Shown here: positions 17,066 through 25,676 of the stretch, piece by piece | Position numbering within the stretch: position 1 is the first letter of the stretch | Layout of the letters: every line of letters starts with the position of its first letter | Assembly (NCBI RefSeq): GCF_001423525.1 | Contig: NZ_LMOI01000019.1 | Coordinates: 1 to 64,000, forward strand | Reading direction: 5' to 3' | Source of the DNA: Arthrobacter sp. Leaf137 | GTDB taxonomy: Bacteria > Actinomycetota > Actinomycetes > Actinomycetales > Micrococcaceae | DNA: 64,000 nucleotides | Notes under the pieces: generated by a model | The model's database searches: none | What the model was told of the DNA's origin: nothing | The model's input: only the letters and a program-made list of their open reading frames with translations | Program-made: the position numbers and the translations under genes

Positions 17066-17151
17066 GTTACCGGCCGGTAAATACTGGCGAACACCGGGGT
17101 CCTGAACGGCAACTGGCGGGAAACACGCCGGAAAAGGCGCAGGCCTACGCT
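17066..17151 (+). promoter_or_regulatory. Promoter of the orphan FAD oxidoreductase with GlnR-type array
   Basis: GCAAC (17109-17113), GAAAC (17120-17124) and GAAAA (17131-17135) repeat every 11 bp. A 10-bp spacer leads to the -10 box TACGCT (17146-17151). A perfect 14-bp palindrome TTACCGGCCGGTAA (17067-17080) lies about 79 bp upstream of the -10, the same place as the CCGGCCGG element at nirB. The layout puts this gene in the nitrogen regulon. Confidence 0.65.
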
Positions 17152-17206
17152 GGGTTCCATCATGAACTTCCGGCCGTTTCCCGGCCGCCAGCGAAAGGGC
17201 CAGCAC

Positions 17207-18121
17207 ATGTCCGCTCCGGCACCCACCACGTCCACCTCCGCCGCCACCCGCATCGTCATCGCCGGAGCAGGTCCGGCTGCCCGCGCCCTGGTCCGGCAGC
17301 TGGACCAGGGCCGGTTCGACGGCAGCATCACCGTCCTGAGCAACCGCGACGACGCCCCCGAGGAGCTGCTGGAGCTTGCCCTGCTGCCGCAGGTCTCAGT
17401 CCGCTTCGGACAGCCGGCCAGCCACATCGATGCCGATAACCGCACCGTGGCCACGGCTGACGGCATGGAGTTCGCCTACGACCAGCTGGTCATCGCCACC
17501 GGTTCGGCACCCGTGGCCGCACCCGTCGAAGGCGCCGCACAGTGCCTGAGCTACTCCACCATCGACGACGCCACACGCATTGCGGAACGAGTGCAGGAAG
17601 TCACCCGGGAACTGGGGCGCCGTCCGCTCGGGATCCTGGTGGGCACCGGGGCGGCCGCAGGCCAGGCGGAGGCCGTCCTGCGTGCCAAGGGCGTCCGCCC
17701 GGTCCGCACCACTGCCCGGCCGGCCGCCGTCGTGCCCGGGACCTCAACCTTTGGCCTGGCCGCCTCCGCCGTGGTCTTCGAGGACGGCAGCAGCATGTCC
17801 GGCGACCTGGTGGTCCTGGCCGAGGACCGCGTGTCCTGCGATGGCCTGGCCGCCAGCGCGGGCCTGCGGACGGCCGCCACCGGAGGCATCGTCATCAGCC
17901 AGGACTTCCGGACCTCGGTTCCCGGCATCTGGGCCATCGGGGACGCGGCAGCGTTCGACGGCGTACGGCTGGGGCTGCTGGTGGCGGCGGCTTCCGCTGC
18001 GGGGGCCTGCGCCACGCAGCTGCTCACGGCAGCCTCGGCAGCCGCGCACTCGCCAGAGGCATCAAGGGAAACAGGAGCTGCAGTGCCGTCACTGGTACCG
18101 TCCCTTCAGGCAGCCGCCTGA
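17207..18121 (+). CDS. FAD-dependent oxidoreductase, short NirB-N-terminal-like, orphan
   Basis: A 304-residue flavoprotein related to the FAD/NAD(P) half of NirB and nitrate reductase electron-transfer subunits. It has AGAGPAARALVRQLD near residue 21, a degraded second nucleotide motif (GTGAAAGQAEAVL near 148) and the closing FAD motif GIWAIGDAAAF near 240. It carries no iron-sulfur cysteines and is about 100 residues shorter than typical family members. The ATG at 17207 follows GAAAGGG; the upstream ATG at 17162 lacks a site. Its promoter shares the GlnR-type array. The role is unknown; it might feed electrons to nitrite or siroheme chemistry, or be a relic of a nirB duplication. Confidence 0.75.
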   Translation: MSAPAPTTSTSAATRIVIAGAGPAARALVRQLDQGRFDGSITVLSNRDDAPEELLELALLPQVSVRFGQPASHIDADNRTVATADGMEFAYDQLVIATGSAPVAAPVEGAAQCLSYSTIDDATRIAERVQEVTRELGRRPLGILVGTGAAAGQAEAVLRAKGVRPVRTTARPAAVVPGTSTFGLAASAVVFEDGSSMSGDLVVLAEDRVSCDGLAASAGLRTAATGGIVISQDFRTSVPGIWAIGDAAAFDGVRLGLLVAAASAAGACATQLLTAASAAAHSPEASRETGAAVPSLVPSLQAAA

Positions 18122-18234
18122 CCCCCGGCTAAGGGCGGGTTGCACCGTGTGCACCTGTGACAAGATGGTTCCCGAAACGCGAGCCAAGGACGCGCCGGGC
18201 CCACGACGCCCGGGCATGCCCCGAGAGGACCATC

Positions 18235-18951
18235 ATGAGCAACGAAGCCACCCCTTCCGTTCAACCCGCTGCCGCTGCGGCCGGGAACATTGCTTCCTAC
18301 ATCGACCACACGCTGCTGAAGCCGGAAGCCTCCGAGGCTGACGTCCTCAAGGTCTGCGCCGAAGCCGCCGAGTACGGTTTCAAGTCCGTCTGCGTCAACC
18401 CGGTCTGGGTCAAGACCGTCAAGAAGGCGCTGAAGGGCTCCGGCGTCCTGACCTGCTCCGTGGTGGGCTTCCCGCTGGGTGCCACCCCCACCGACGTGAA
18501 GACCTTCGAAGCCCGCGGCGCGGTGCTGGACGGGGCCGACGAAGTGGATATGGTCATCAATATTGCGGCCGCCCGCGCGGAGGACAAGGGCGCCCTGGCC
18601 GAGGACATCGCCTCCGTGGCGGAGGCAGTGCACGCCAGCGGCGCCATCCTGAAGGTGATCATCGAGACCGCCCTTCTGTCCGACAACCAGAAGGTCCTCG
18701 CCTGCGAGGCAGCCGTGACGGCCGGTGCCGATTTCGTCAAGACCTCCACCGGTTTCAACGGAGGGGGCGCCACGGCCGAGGATGTGGCACTCATGCGCAG
18801 GACCGTGGGTCCCGAGCTGGGCGTCAAGGCCTCGGGCGGAGTGCGGTCGCTGGCAGACGCTCAGGCTATGATTGCTGCAGGTGCAACACGTATCGGCGCC
18901 AGCTCCGGAATTGCCATCGTCAAGGGTGAACAGGGTTCGTCCGCGTACTGA
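18235..18951 (+). CDS. deoC: Deoxyribose-phosphate aldolase
   Basis: A 238-residue class I aldolase splitting 2-deoxyribose 5-phosphate into acetaldehyde and glyceraldehyde 3-phosphate in nucleoside catabolism. [11 protein letters not shown] lies near residue 21 and the acidic EVDMVIN near 103. The Schiff-base lysine is in [10 protein letters not shown] near 166, and a second lysine is in GVKASGGVR near 200. The ATG at 18235 follows GAGAGGA. The gene downstream starts 50 bp later and both precede one terminator (19277-19308). It probably works with the purine phosphorylase at 8758. Confidence 0.95.
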   Translation: MSNEATPSVQPAAAAAGNIASYIDHTLLKPEASEADVLKVCAEAAEYGFKSVCVNPVWVKTVKKALKGSGVLTCSVVGFPLGATPTDVKTFEARGAVLDGADEVDMVINIAAARAEDKGALAEDIASVAEAVHASGAILKVIIETALLSDNQKVLACEAAVTAGADFVKTSTGFNGGGATAEDVALMRRTVGPELGVKASGGVRSLADAQAMIAAGATRIGASSGIAIVKGEQGSSAY

Positions 18952-19001
18952 CGGCCGCCGGGCGCGCCACAATCAAGCCCCGCGGGGCCGAGGAGGAACG
19001 A

Positions 19002-19262
19002 ATGTCCAGCAAGATCAACGCGTCCAACGAGGGCACAGCGAACACGGGCACTGTCCGCACTCCCCAGAACGAAAACAAGCTTGCCGGCACCATCGTCGTG
19101 TTCGTGATCATGATGGCCCTGTTCCTCGGCGCCGTGTACTCGCTGTCCTTTTTGACGCTTGGAAACCCGTGGCCCATGGCCGTCTGCCTGGGCCTGTTCG
19201 CCCTGGCCTTCTGGATTCCGCAGACCATCCTCGGCCGCTCGGACTCCGCCGGCGAACACTAA
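19002..19262 (+). CDS. Small conserved two-helix membrane protein
   Basis: An 86-residue protein. It has a polar N-terminal tail (about 25 residues), a hydrophobic helix near residues 28-50 and a second near 57-76, and a short charged C-terminus. A strong GAGGAGG precedes the ATG. It resembles short hypothetical membrane proteins common in Arthrobacter and relatives. No function is assigned. It is probably co-transcribed with deoC and followed by a strong terminator. Confidence 0.8.
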   Translation: MSSKINASNEGTANTGTVRTPQNENKLAGTIVVFVIMMALFLGAVYSLSFLTLGNPWPMAVCLGLFALAFWIPQTILGRSDSAGEH

Positions 19263-19276
19263 GCCTGCCCACGCAC

Positions 19277-19308
19277 AAAGACCTCCGGACGCCGTCCGGG
19301 GGTCTTTT
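19277..19308 (+). terminator. Rho-independent terminator after deoC and the small membrane protein
   Basis: AAAGACC-t-CCGGAC (19277-19290) pairs with GTCCGG-g-GGTCTTT (19294-19307) around a 3-nt loop, ending in TTTT. It can also serve the convergent minus-strand gene that ends at 19335. Confidence 0.85.
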
Positions 19309-19334
19309 GCTGTTCCAGGCCGGTGAGAACGCCC

Positions 19335-20153
19335 TCAGGAAAACCAGGGGGCGATCCAGGCGGTGGCAGCTGCCACCACCCGCGGCCAATGGTTCTGGGC
19401 AATCGCCCACCCCGCCACCGTCAGTCCCACCATGGCGTAGGCGCTGACGGGGATCAGCACCAGCCACTCGCGCTTGGACCCCGCCCGGCCCAGCAGGGGC
19501 AGTGACAGCGCCCCGTTGGGCCGCCAGACGTTCCGCAGCAGCGGCACCTTCCGCAGCAGTTTCGGCGGCCGGATCACCAGCGGCCACAGCAGCGGCACTC
19601 CCCCGGTGGTGATGAGGTCTCCGACGATGTGGACCACCACGCCGATGAGCATGGACATGGGCAGCCAGGTCCACTGGTGCGGCGCATACACAGTGACCAG
19701 CCCGGCCATCACCAGGGCGAAGATCCAGTTGGAGATGAACCCGCTCTTCGGAAACAGCTTCAGGGCCTTGGCCGCGATGTTGATCAGGAACATGCACAGC
19801 AGTCCTGCCCCCACGGACAGCAACCCCCAGGGGGTTTCCATCTGCACCTGGGCGGCCACACCCGCGAGGAGCACAAACCCGGCGGCGCCCAGGACCGAGT
19901 GGGTGCCCTGGCGGTGGCCCCCGCTGGCGGTTTCGATGCCCCTGGCTATGGCATTGGACAACGGCGGCAGCGAGTGGGCCACGGTGCTGGACCGGTGGTC
20001 CCAGTCGCAGACCAGCGCGGTGCCGGCCGTGGCCATGCCGCCGATGAGGATCCCGGTGGGGTCCAGCGGGTACCAGCCCAGCGTGTACGGGCCGGTGGAC
20101 GCAACAGCTACCCACGCCGCGGCTCCAGACGCGGCGTGGTGACCTCCCATCAT
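19335..20153 (-). CDS. YdjM-type (DUF457) membrane-bound metal-dependent hydrolase
   Basis: A 272-residue membrane protein of the YdjM/DUF457 family. The conserved acidic-His pieces are DWDHRSSTVAHSLPP near residue 50, GTHSVLGAAGF near 83, and HIVGDLITTGGVPLLWP near 180, separated by hydrophobic helices. The family is annotated as metal-dependent hydrolase, but its activity is unproven; E. coli YdjM is SOS-regulated. The start lies only 3 bp after the mfd stop, so it is translationally coupled to mfd. This fits a link to DNA damage response. Confidence 0.8.
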   Translation of the reverse strand: MMGGHHAASGAAAWVAVASTGPYTLGWYPLDPTGILIGGMATAGTALVCDWDHRSSTVAHSLPPLSNAIARGIETASGGHRQGTHSVLGAAGFVLLAGVAAQVQMETPWGLLSVGAGLLCMFLINIAAKALKLFPKSGFISNWIFALVMAGLVTVYAPHQWTWLPMSMLIGVVVHIVGDLITTGGVPLLWPLVIRPPKLLRKVPLLRNVWRPNGALSLPLLGRAGSKREWLVLIPVSAYAMVGLTVAGWAIAQNHWPRVVAAATAWIAPWFS

Positions 20154-20156
20154 GGC

Positions 20157-23100
20157 CTAGCCCGCTGACGGGGCGACAGAAAGCGGCTGGTCGGAGAAGA
20201 TGTTGCGGATGACTCCGTTGGCCCACTCCAGGATTTCGGCGTCCTGGAGGTCCCGGCCACCGATCCGGGCTGTCTTCGGCTTGGGGATGAGGATGGCGTC
20301 AAGTGCCGGCTTGGACTGGGACCCCGGGTACATCCGGGTCAGCCGCATCACCTTGGACTCGGGCAGCGATGCCGGCGCGAACTTGATGAAGTTACCCTGC
20401 AGCGCGACGTCGGACAGCCCTGCTTCCCGGGCCCCCACCCGGAAGCGCGCCACCTCCACCAGGTTCTGTGCGGGCAGCGGCAGCTCGCCGTAACGGTCCA
20501 CCAACTCGGCCATGACCTCGTCAATGGCCTCGTTGGTGAGGGCTGCGGCCAGCTTGCGGTATGCCTCCAGCCGGAGCCGCTCACCGGGCACGTAGTCGTG
20601 CGGCAGGTGCGCGTTGACCGGCAGCTCGATCTTCATCTCGGCGGCCTTTTCCTCGGCCTCGCCGCGGAAGTCTGCCACGGCCTCGCCCACCAGCCGGATG
20701 TACAGGTCGAAGCCCACCCCCTGGATGTGGCCCGATTGCTCACCGCCCAGCAGGTTTCCGGCGCCACGGATCTCCAGGTCCTTCATGGCCAGCTGCATGC
20801 CGGCGCCCAGTTCGTTGTGCGCCGCCACGGCCTTGAGCCGTTCCAGCGCCACCTCGCCCAGCGGTTTCTCCGACGGGTACAGGAAGTACGCGTAGGCGCG
20901 CTCACGGCCACGGCCCACGCGGCCGCGGAGCTGGTGCAGCTGGGACAGCCCGTACTTGTCCGCGCCGTCCACGATCAGGGTGTTGGCGTTGGAGATGTCC
21001 AGGCCGGTTTCAATGATGGTGGTGCACACCAGGACGTCGAACCGGCGTTCCCAGAAGTCCACGATGATCTGTTCCAGGCGGCTCTCGGACATCTTGCCGT
21101 GCGCCACTTCCACCCGGGCCTCGGGCACCAGTTCACGGATCTTGGCCGCGGTCCGCTCGATGGTGGACACCCGGTTGTGGACCAGGAACACCTGGCCTTC
21201 GCGCATCAGCTCGCGGCGGATGGCGGCAGAGGTCTGCTTGTCCGTGTACGGGCCGACGTAGGTCAGCACAGGGTGCCGCTCCTCCGGCGGAGTGGCCAGG
21301 GTGGACGTCTCCCGGATGCCGGTCAGGGACATCTCCAGGGTACGGGGAATGGGGGTGGCGCTCATGGCCAGGACGTCGACGTTGGTGCGCATTTTCTTCA
21401 GCGCTTCCTTGTGCTCCACACCGAACCGCTGTTCCTCATCCACGATCACCAGGCCGAGGTCCTTGAATTCAAAGTCCTTGGACAGCAGCCGGTGCGTGCC
21501 GATCACCACGTCCACCGCGCCGCTCTTCACGCCCTCGGCGGTCTCCTTGGACTCCTTGGCGGACTGGAAGCGGGACAGCGGTTTGACCCGCAGGGGGAAG
21601 CCGGAGAAACGCTCGGTGAACGTCTCGTAGTGCTGCTGGGCCAGCAGCGTGGTGGGCACCAGGACGGCCACCTGCTTGCCGTCCTGCACCGCCTTGAACG
21701 CAGCACGGACGGCGATCTCGGTCTTGCCGTAGCCAACGTCGCCGGACACCAGGCGGTCCATGGGGATCTCCCGCTCCATGTCCGCTTTGACCTCGTTGAT
21801 GGTGGTCAGCTGGTCCGGCGTCTCCACGTACGGGAAGGCTTCCTCGAGCTCGCGCTGCCAGGGGGTGTCAGGGCCGAAGGCGTGGCCGCGGGAGGCCATC
21901 CGGGCCGAGTACAGCCGGATCAGCTCACCGGCGATCTCCTTGACGGCCTTGCGTGCCTTGGACTTGGTGCTGGCCCAGTCCGCGCCGCCCATCTTGCTCA
22001 GGACAGGAGTGTCGCCGCCCACGTAGCGGGTCACCTGGTCCAGCTGGTCCGTGGGAACGAACAGCCGGTCACCCGGCGCACCGCGCTTGGACGGCGCATA
22101 TTCAAGGACCAGGTATTCACGGACGCCGTCGCTGCCGCCGGCCACCTTGCGCTGCAGGAGTTCCACGAACCGGCCGATGCCGTGCTGTTCGTGGACCACG
22201 TGGTCCCCCGCCACGAGCTGCAACGGGTCAACGGCGTTGCGCCGCTTGGAGGGCATGCGCCGCATGTCCTTGGTGGACCCTGCGGAGGTGCGGCCCAGCA
22301 GGTCGGCTTCGGTGAGCAGGCCCAGTTTCAGCCCGTCCAGGACGAAGCCGCGGCCGACGGCGGCAGTGGTCACCTCGATGATGCCCGCCTGGGGCTCGTG
22401 GTCGAGGCTGTCCACGCGGGCACAGGGGATGTCATTTTCGTGGAAGAGTTCCGCCAGGCGCTGGGCCGGGCCGGGGCCTTCCGTGGCCACCACGATCCGC
22501 CACTGGTCGCGGACATGCGAGCCGATGAAGGCCATCATCTCCGCGACGTCGCCCTGGTAGCCGCGCGGTTCACGCGCGTGCAGGTTCAGGACGTCGATCT
22601 CGGGAAGGAGTTCCGCGTCCTGCGCCAGCGACGTGATGGACCACCAGGAAACGCCGTGCCCCAGCGCTGACCCGCGGGTCTCCGCGAGCGAACGGAAGCT
22701 CGCCGAATGCAGCGCGGCGGATGCCTGCGAGCTGAGATCCAAAGGCGCGGCACCGCCGTCGGACGCCGTGGACCACGCTGCCTCAAGGAATTCCTCGTTA
22801 GTGGCCGAAAGGTCGTGGGCCCGGGTGCGCACCTTCTCGGGTTCGATGACTACGGCGATGGACTCCGCCGGCAGCTGGTCCACGAAGGGCACCATGGCGT
22901 CCACCAGCACCGGCGCCAGGGATTCCATGCCTTCGACGGCGATACCGCCGGCGATCTTCTCCAGCATGTCCGCGGCGGCGGGCAGTTCAGCCTTCAACTT
23001 CGCGGCCCGGGACATCACTGACGCGGTGATGAGGATTTCCCTGCAGGGCGGTGCATGCAGTTCCGTGGGGTGGTGGATGCCGGGGGCGGACAGCGAGCGC

Positions 23101-23831
23101 TGGTCCGCCACGGCGAACCAGCGCATCTGGTCTACCTCGTCACCGAAGAACTCCACGCGGATGGGGTGGTCCTCAGTGGGCGGGAAGACGTCGATGATGC
23201 CGCCGCGGACCGCGAACTCACCGCGGTGGGTCACCATGTCCACGCGGGCGTACGCGGCGTCGGCAAGGCTCCGCACCACGTCGGTGAAGGGAACATCCTG
23301 GCCCACCTTCAACGTGACCGGGGCCAGGTCTCCCAGCCCGGCCACCACGGGCTGGACCACCGCGCGGACGGGAGCCACCACCACGCGCAGCCGCTCCGCC
23401 GTCGAACTTTCCGGATGGGCCAGCCGGCGCAGGACCGAGAGCCGGCGGCCCACCGTATCCGATCGGGGCGAGAGTCGCTCATGCGGGAGGGTTTCCCAGC
23501 TGGGGAACTCGGCCACCGAGTCCGCGGGGAGGTAGGCACGCAACGCCGCCGCCAGGTCCTCGGCCTCACGGCCGGTGGCGGTGACCGCAAGCACCACGCC
23601 GGGATCGGCCGCGCCGTCCTGCCCTGCCGCAGCGGCCGCCAGGCCATCCGCCATCTCCGCGAGCAGCACGGGCCGCAAACCCGCGGGCGCGCTGATCTGG
23701 TAGTCCTGTCCCCTGACGGCGAACCCGCGTCCGGCCTCAGCCCGGACGCGGGCGAAAGACTGGTCCGGGGCCAATGCACGGCGCAGCCCATCGAGCGTGG
23801 GGCCGTGCGTGGCGGTAACGGGAAGGCTCAT
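20157..23831 (-). CDS. mfd: Transcription-repair coupling factor
   Basis: A 1224-residue cytoplasmic DNA translocase that removes RNA polymerase stalled at lesions and recruits UvrA. Domains in order: the UvrB-like N-terminal part, the CarD-like RNA polymerase interaction domain (HVVHEQHGIGRFVELLQRK near residue 520), the RecG-type helicase with Walker A GDVGYGKTEIA near 700 and Walker B VDEEQRFGV near 800, helicase motif VI GRVGRGRERAYAYF near 975, and the C-terminal TRCF domain. The ATG at 23831 is preceded by AGGAGC; longer upstream frames are not Mfd-like. The length fits Rv1020. Confidence 0.96.
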   Translation of the reverse strand: MSLPVTATHGPTLDGLRRALAPDQSFARVRAEAGRGFAVRGQDYQISAPAGLRPVLLAEMADGLAAAAAGQDGAADPGVVLAVTATGREAEDLAAALRAYLPADSVAEFPSWETLPHERLSPRSDTVGRRLSVLRRLAHPESSTAERLRVVVAPVRAVVQPVVAGLGDLAPVTLKVGQDVPFTDVVRSLADAAYARVDMVTHRGEFAVRGGIIDVFPPTEDHPIRVEFFGDEVDQMRWFAVADQRSLSAPGIHHPTELHAPPCREILITASVMSRAAKLKAELPAAADMLEKIAGGIAVEGMESLAPVLVDAMVPFVDQLPAESIAVVIEPEKVRTRAHDLSATNEEFLEAAWSTASDGGAAPLDLSSQASAALHSASFRSLAETRGSALGHGVSWWSITSLAQDAELLPEIDVLNLHAREPRGYQGDVAEMMAFIGSHVRDQWRIVVATEGPGPAQRLAELFHENDIPCARVDSLDHEPQAGIIEVTTAAVGRGFVLDGLKLGLLTEADLLGRTSAGSTKDMRRMPSKRRNAVDPLQLVAGDHVVHEQHGIGRFVELLQRKVAGGSDGVREYLVLEYAPSKRGAPGDRLFVPTDQLDQVTRYVGGDTPVLSKMGGADWASTKSKARKAVKEIAGELIRLYSARMASRGHAFGPDTPWQRELEEAFPYVETPDQLTTINEVKADMEREIPMDRLVSGDVGYGKTEIAVRAAFKAVQDGKQVAVLVPTTLLAQQHYETFTERFSGFPLRVKPLSRFQSAKESKETAEGVKSGAVDVVIGTHRLLSKDFEFKDLGLVIVDEEQRFGVEHKEALKKMRTNVDVLAMSATPIPRTLEMSLTGIRETSTLATPPEERHPVLTYVGPYTDKQTSAAIRRELMREGQVFLVHNRVSTIERTAAKIRELVPEARVEVAHGKMSESRLEQIIVDFWERRFDVLVCTTIIETGLDISNANTLIVDGADKYGLSQLHQLRGRVGRGRERAYAYFLYPSEKPLGEVALERLKAVAAHNELGAGMQLAMKDLEIRGAGNLLGGEQSGHIQGVGFDLYIRLVGEAVADFRGEAEEKAAEMKIELPVNAHLPHDYVPGERLRLEAYRKLAAALTNEAIDEVMAELVDRYGELPLPAQNLVEVARFRVGAREAGLSDVALQGNFIKFAPASLPESKVMRLTRMYPGSQSKPALDAILIPKPKTARIGGRDLQDAEILEWANGVIRNIFSDQPLSVAPSAG

Positions 23832-24097
23832 GACAGCTGCTCCTGGGGTATTCACGGAAGATCGCAGGCAACGCGAAAACCCGAAATTCGCTGCGAATCC
23901 CGGGTAACCCCAGCCTACCGCGCACCGGTGACATTCCTGTTTGGACGGATTTTCCCGGGCAGGCGCTGACGCAGGCGCCCGGACTCCGGCAGGGCTACGC
24001 TGGCAGGACCGGACCTTTTTCCGGGAGCGGCCGTCCATAACGGCGGCGGCTCCGAACTGGTAGGGCAGAACACCGCTGAGGACGACGAGGAGCCAGC

Positions 24098-25633
24098 ATG
24101 ACCGGAGACAGCACCACAGATTCGCCTGCAACAGGGCACGAGGGCACAACCGCGCCCCGAACGGTCCTGGTCACCGGGGCCACCGGCTACATCGGGGGCC
24201 GCCTGGTGCCCAAGCTCCTCGAAGCCGGCCACACCGTCAAGGTGCTGGTGCGCTCCCCGGACAAGATCGCCGGTGTGCCCTGGCGGAACCAGGTGGAGGT
24301 AGTGCAAAGCAGCCTGGACGACGGCGACGCGCTGCGCCGGGCGCTGGCCGGCGTCGACGTCTTCTACTACCTGGTCCATTCGATGGCGGCCGGGGCGGGG
24401 TTTGAATCCAAGGAACAGACCATGGCCCGGACCGCCGCCGAAGCCGCGGTGGCCGCCGGCGTCGGCAGGATTGTCTACCTGGGCGGGCTGCACCCCAAGG
24501 GCGTGGAACTGTCCACGCATATGCGGTCCCGGGAAGCGGTGGGCCAGGTATTCCTCGACAGCGCGGTGGACGCCATTGTGTTCCAGGCCGGCGTGGTGAT
24601 CGGATCAGGCTCAGCGTCCTTTGAAATGATCCGGCATCTCTCCGAAACCCTTCCGCTCATGCCCGCGCCCAGCTGGGTCCGGAACAGGATCGAAGCCATC
24701 GCCGTGCGCGACGTCCTGTACTACCTGGTGTCCGCGGCCTCCCTCACCGGCCCCATCAACCGCACGTTCGATATCGGCTGCCGCCAGGTGCTGACCTATG
24801 CCGGGATGATGAAAGAGTACGCGGCCGAAGCAGGGCTGCCCTACCGGGTGGTACTGGCGCTGCCCGTTCCCGCCCCCAAACTGGCGGGCCTGTGGGTGGC
24901 CCTGACCACGCCCATTCCGCTGTCCATGGCCGTACCGCTGGTGCAGTCGCTGCAGCACGACGCCGTTTCCGACGAACACGACATCGACGCCTACGTTCCG
25001 CAACCCGACGGCGGACTGACCCCGTACCGGACGGCCGTAGCCCTGGCCCTCGGGAAGGAACGGGACGGCCAGGTGGAAACCACCTGGGCCAACGCTGGAG
25101 CGTCCTCCGATCCCCTGCCCAGCGACCCCGACTGGGCCGGGCACAAGGTCTACATCGACGAACGGACATTCCATGGAAACGTGGACCCGGGCCGCGTCTG
25201 GCAGGTCATCGAAGGAATCGGCGGTCGCAACGGCTGGTACTCCCTGCCCCTGGCATGGCAGGTCCGCGGCTGGCTGGACAAGCTGACGGGCGGAGCCGGG
25301 CTGCTGCGCGGACGCCGCCACCCGCACACCCTGCACGCGGGCGAGGTTGTGGACTGGTGGCGGGTGGAACGCATCGACAGGGGCAAGCTGCTGCGCCTTC
25401 GTGCCGAGATGCGGGCGCCGGGACGAGCCTGGCTGGAGCTCTCCGTGGAACCCGAGGGTGACGGAAGCCGTTACCGTCAACGGGCCATTTTCTTCCCGAA
25501 AGGCCTCAGCGGCAGGCTGTACTGGCTGGCCGTGCTCCCCTTCCACAGCTTCATCTTCCCGGCGATGGCACGGAACATTACGGCCGCTGCCCAGGAGCTG
25601 GCCAATGCGGAACGGCCGGCTGCAACCCCGTAG
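24098..25633 (+). CDS. NAD(P)-binding SDR (NmrA/atypical SDR) fused to DUF2867
   Basis: A 511-residue protein. Residues ~20-320 are an atypical short-chain dehydrogenase/NmrA-type Rossmann domain starting with VLVTGATGYIGGRLVPKLLE, with YYLVHSMAAG near residue 90. Residues ~345-500 match DUF2867 (ERTFHGNVDPGRVWQVIEGIGG, then a polyketide-cyclase-like beta fold ending PFHSFIFPAMARN). The substrate is unknown. The canonical SDR YxxxK site is not evident, so the Rossmann domain may be non-catalytic. A GAGGAGCC site precedes the ATG. It is divergent from mfd. Confidence 0.85.
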   Translation: MTGDSTTDSPATGHEGTTAPRTVLVTGATGYIGGRLVPKLLEAGHTVKVLVRSPDKIAGVPWRNQVEVVQSSLDDGDALRRALAGVDVFYYLVHSMAAGAGFESKEQTMARTAAEAAVAAGVGRIVYLGGLHPKGVELSTHMRSREAVGQVFLDSAVDAIVFQAGVVIGSGSASFEMIRHLSETLPLMPAPSWVRNRIEAIAVRDVLYYLVSAASLTGPINRTFDIGCRQVLTYAGMMKEYAAEAGLPYRVVLALPVPAPKLAGLWVALTTPIPLSMAVPLVQSLQHDAVSDEHDIDAYVPQPDGGLTPYRTAVALALGKERDGQVETTWANAGASSDPLPSDPDWAGHKVYIDERTFHGNVDPGRVWQVIEGIGGRNGWYSLPLAWQVRGWLDKLTGGAGLLRGRRHPHTLHAGEVVDWWRVERIDRGKLLRLRAEMRAPGRAWLELSVEPEGDGSRYRQRAIFFPKGLSGRLYWLAVLPFHSFIFPAMARNITAAAQELANAERPAATP

Positions 25634-25676
25634 GATGTTTGGAGCCTCATCCGATCGCGACGTCCCAGGAGGACCC

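Noticed and set aside
20598-22670. 690-codon open frame antisense to mfd
   Set aside because: A shadow of the well-identified mfd gene; composition is His/Gly/Gln-rich nonsense typical of antisense frames.
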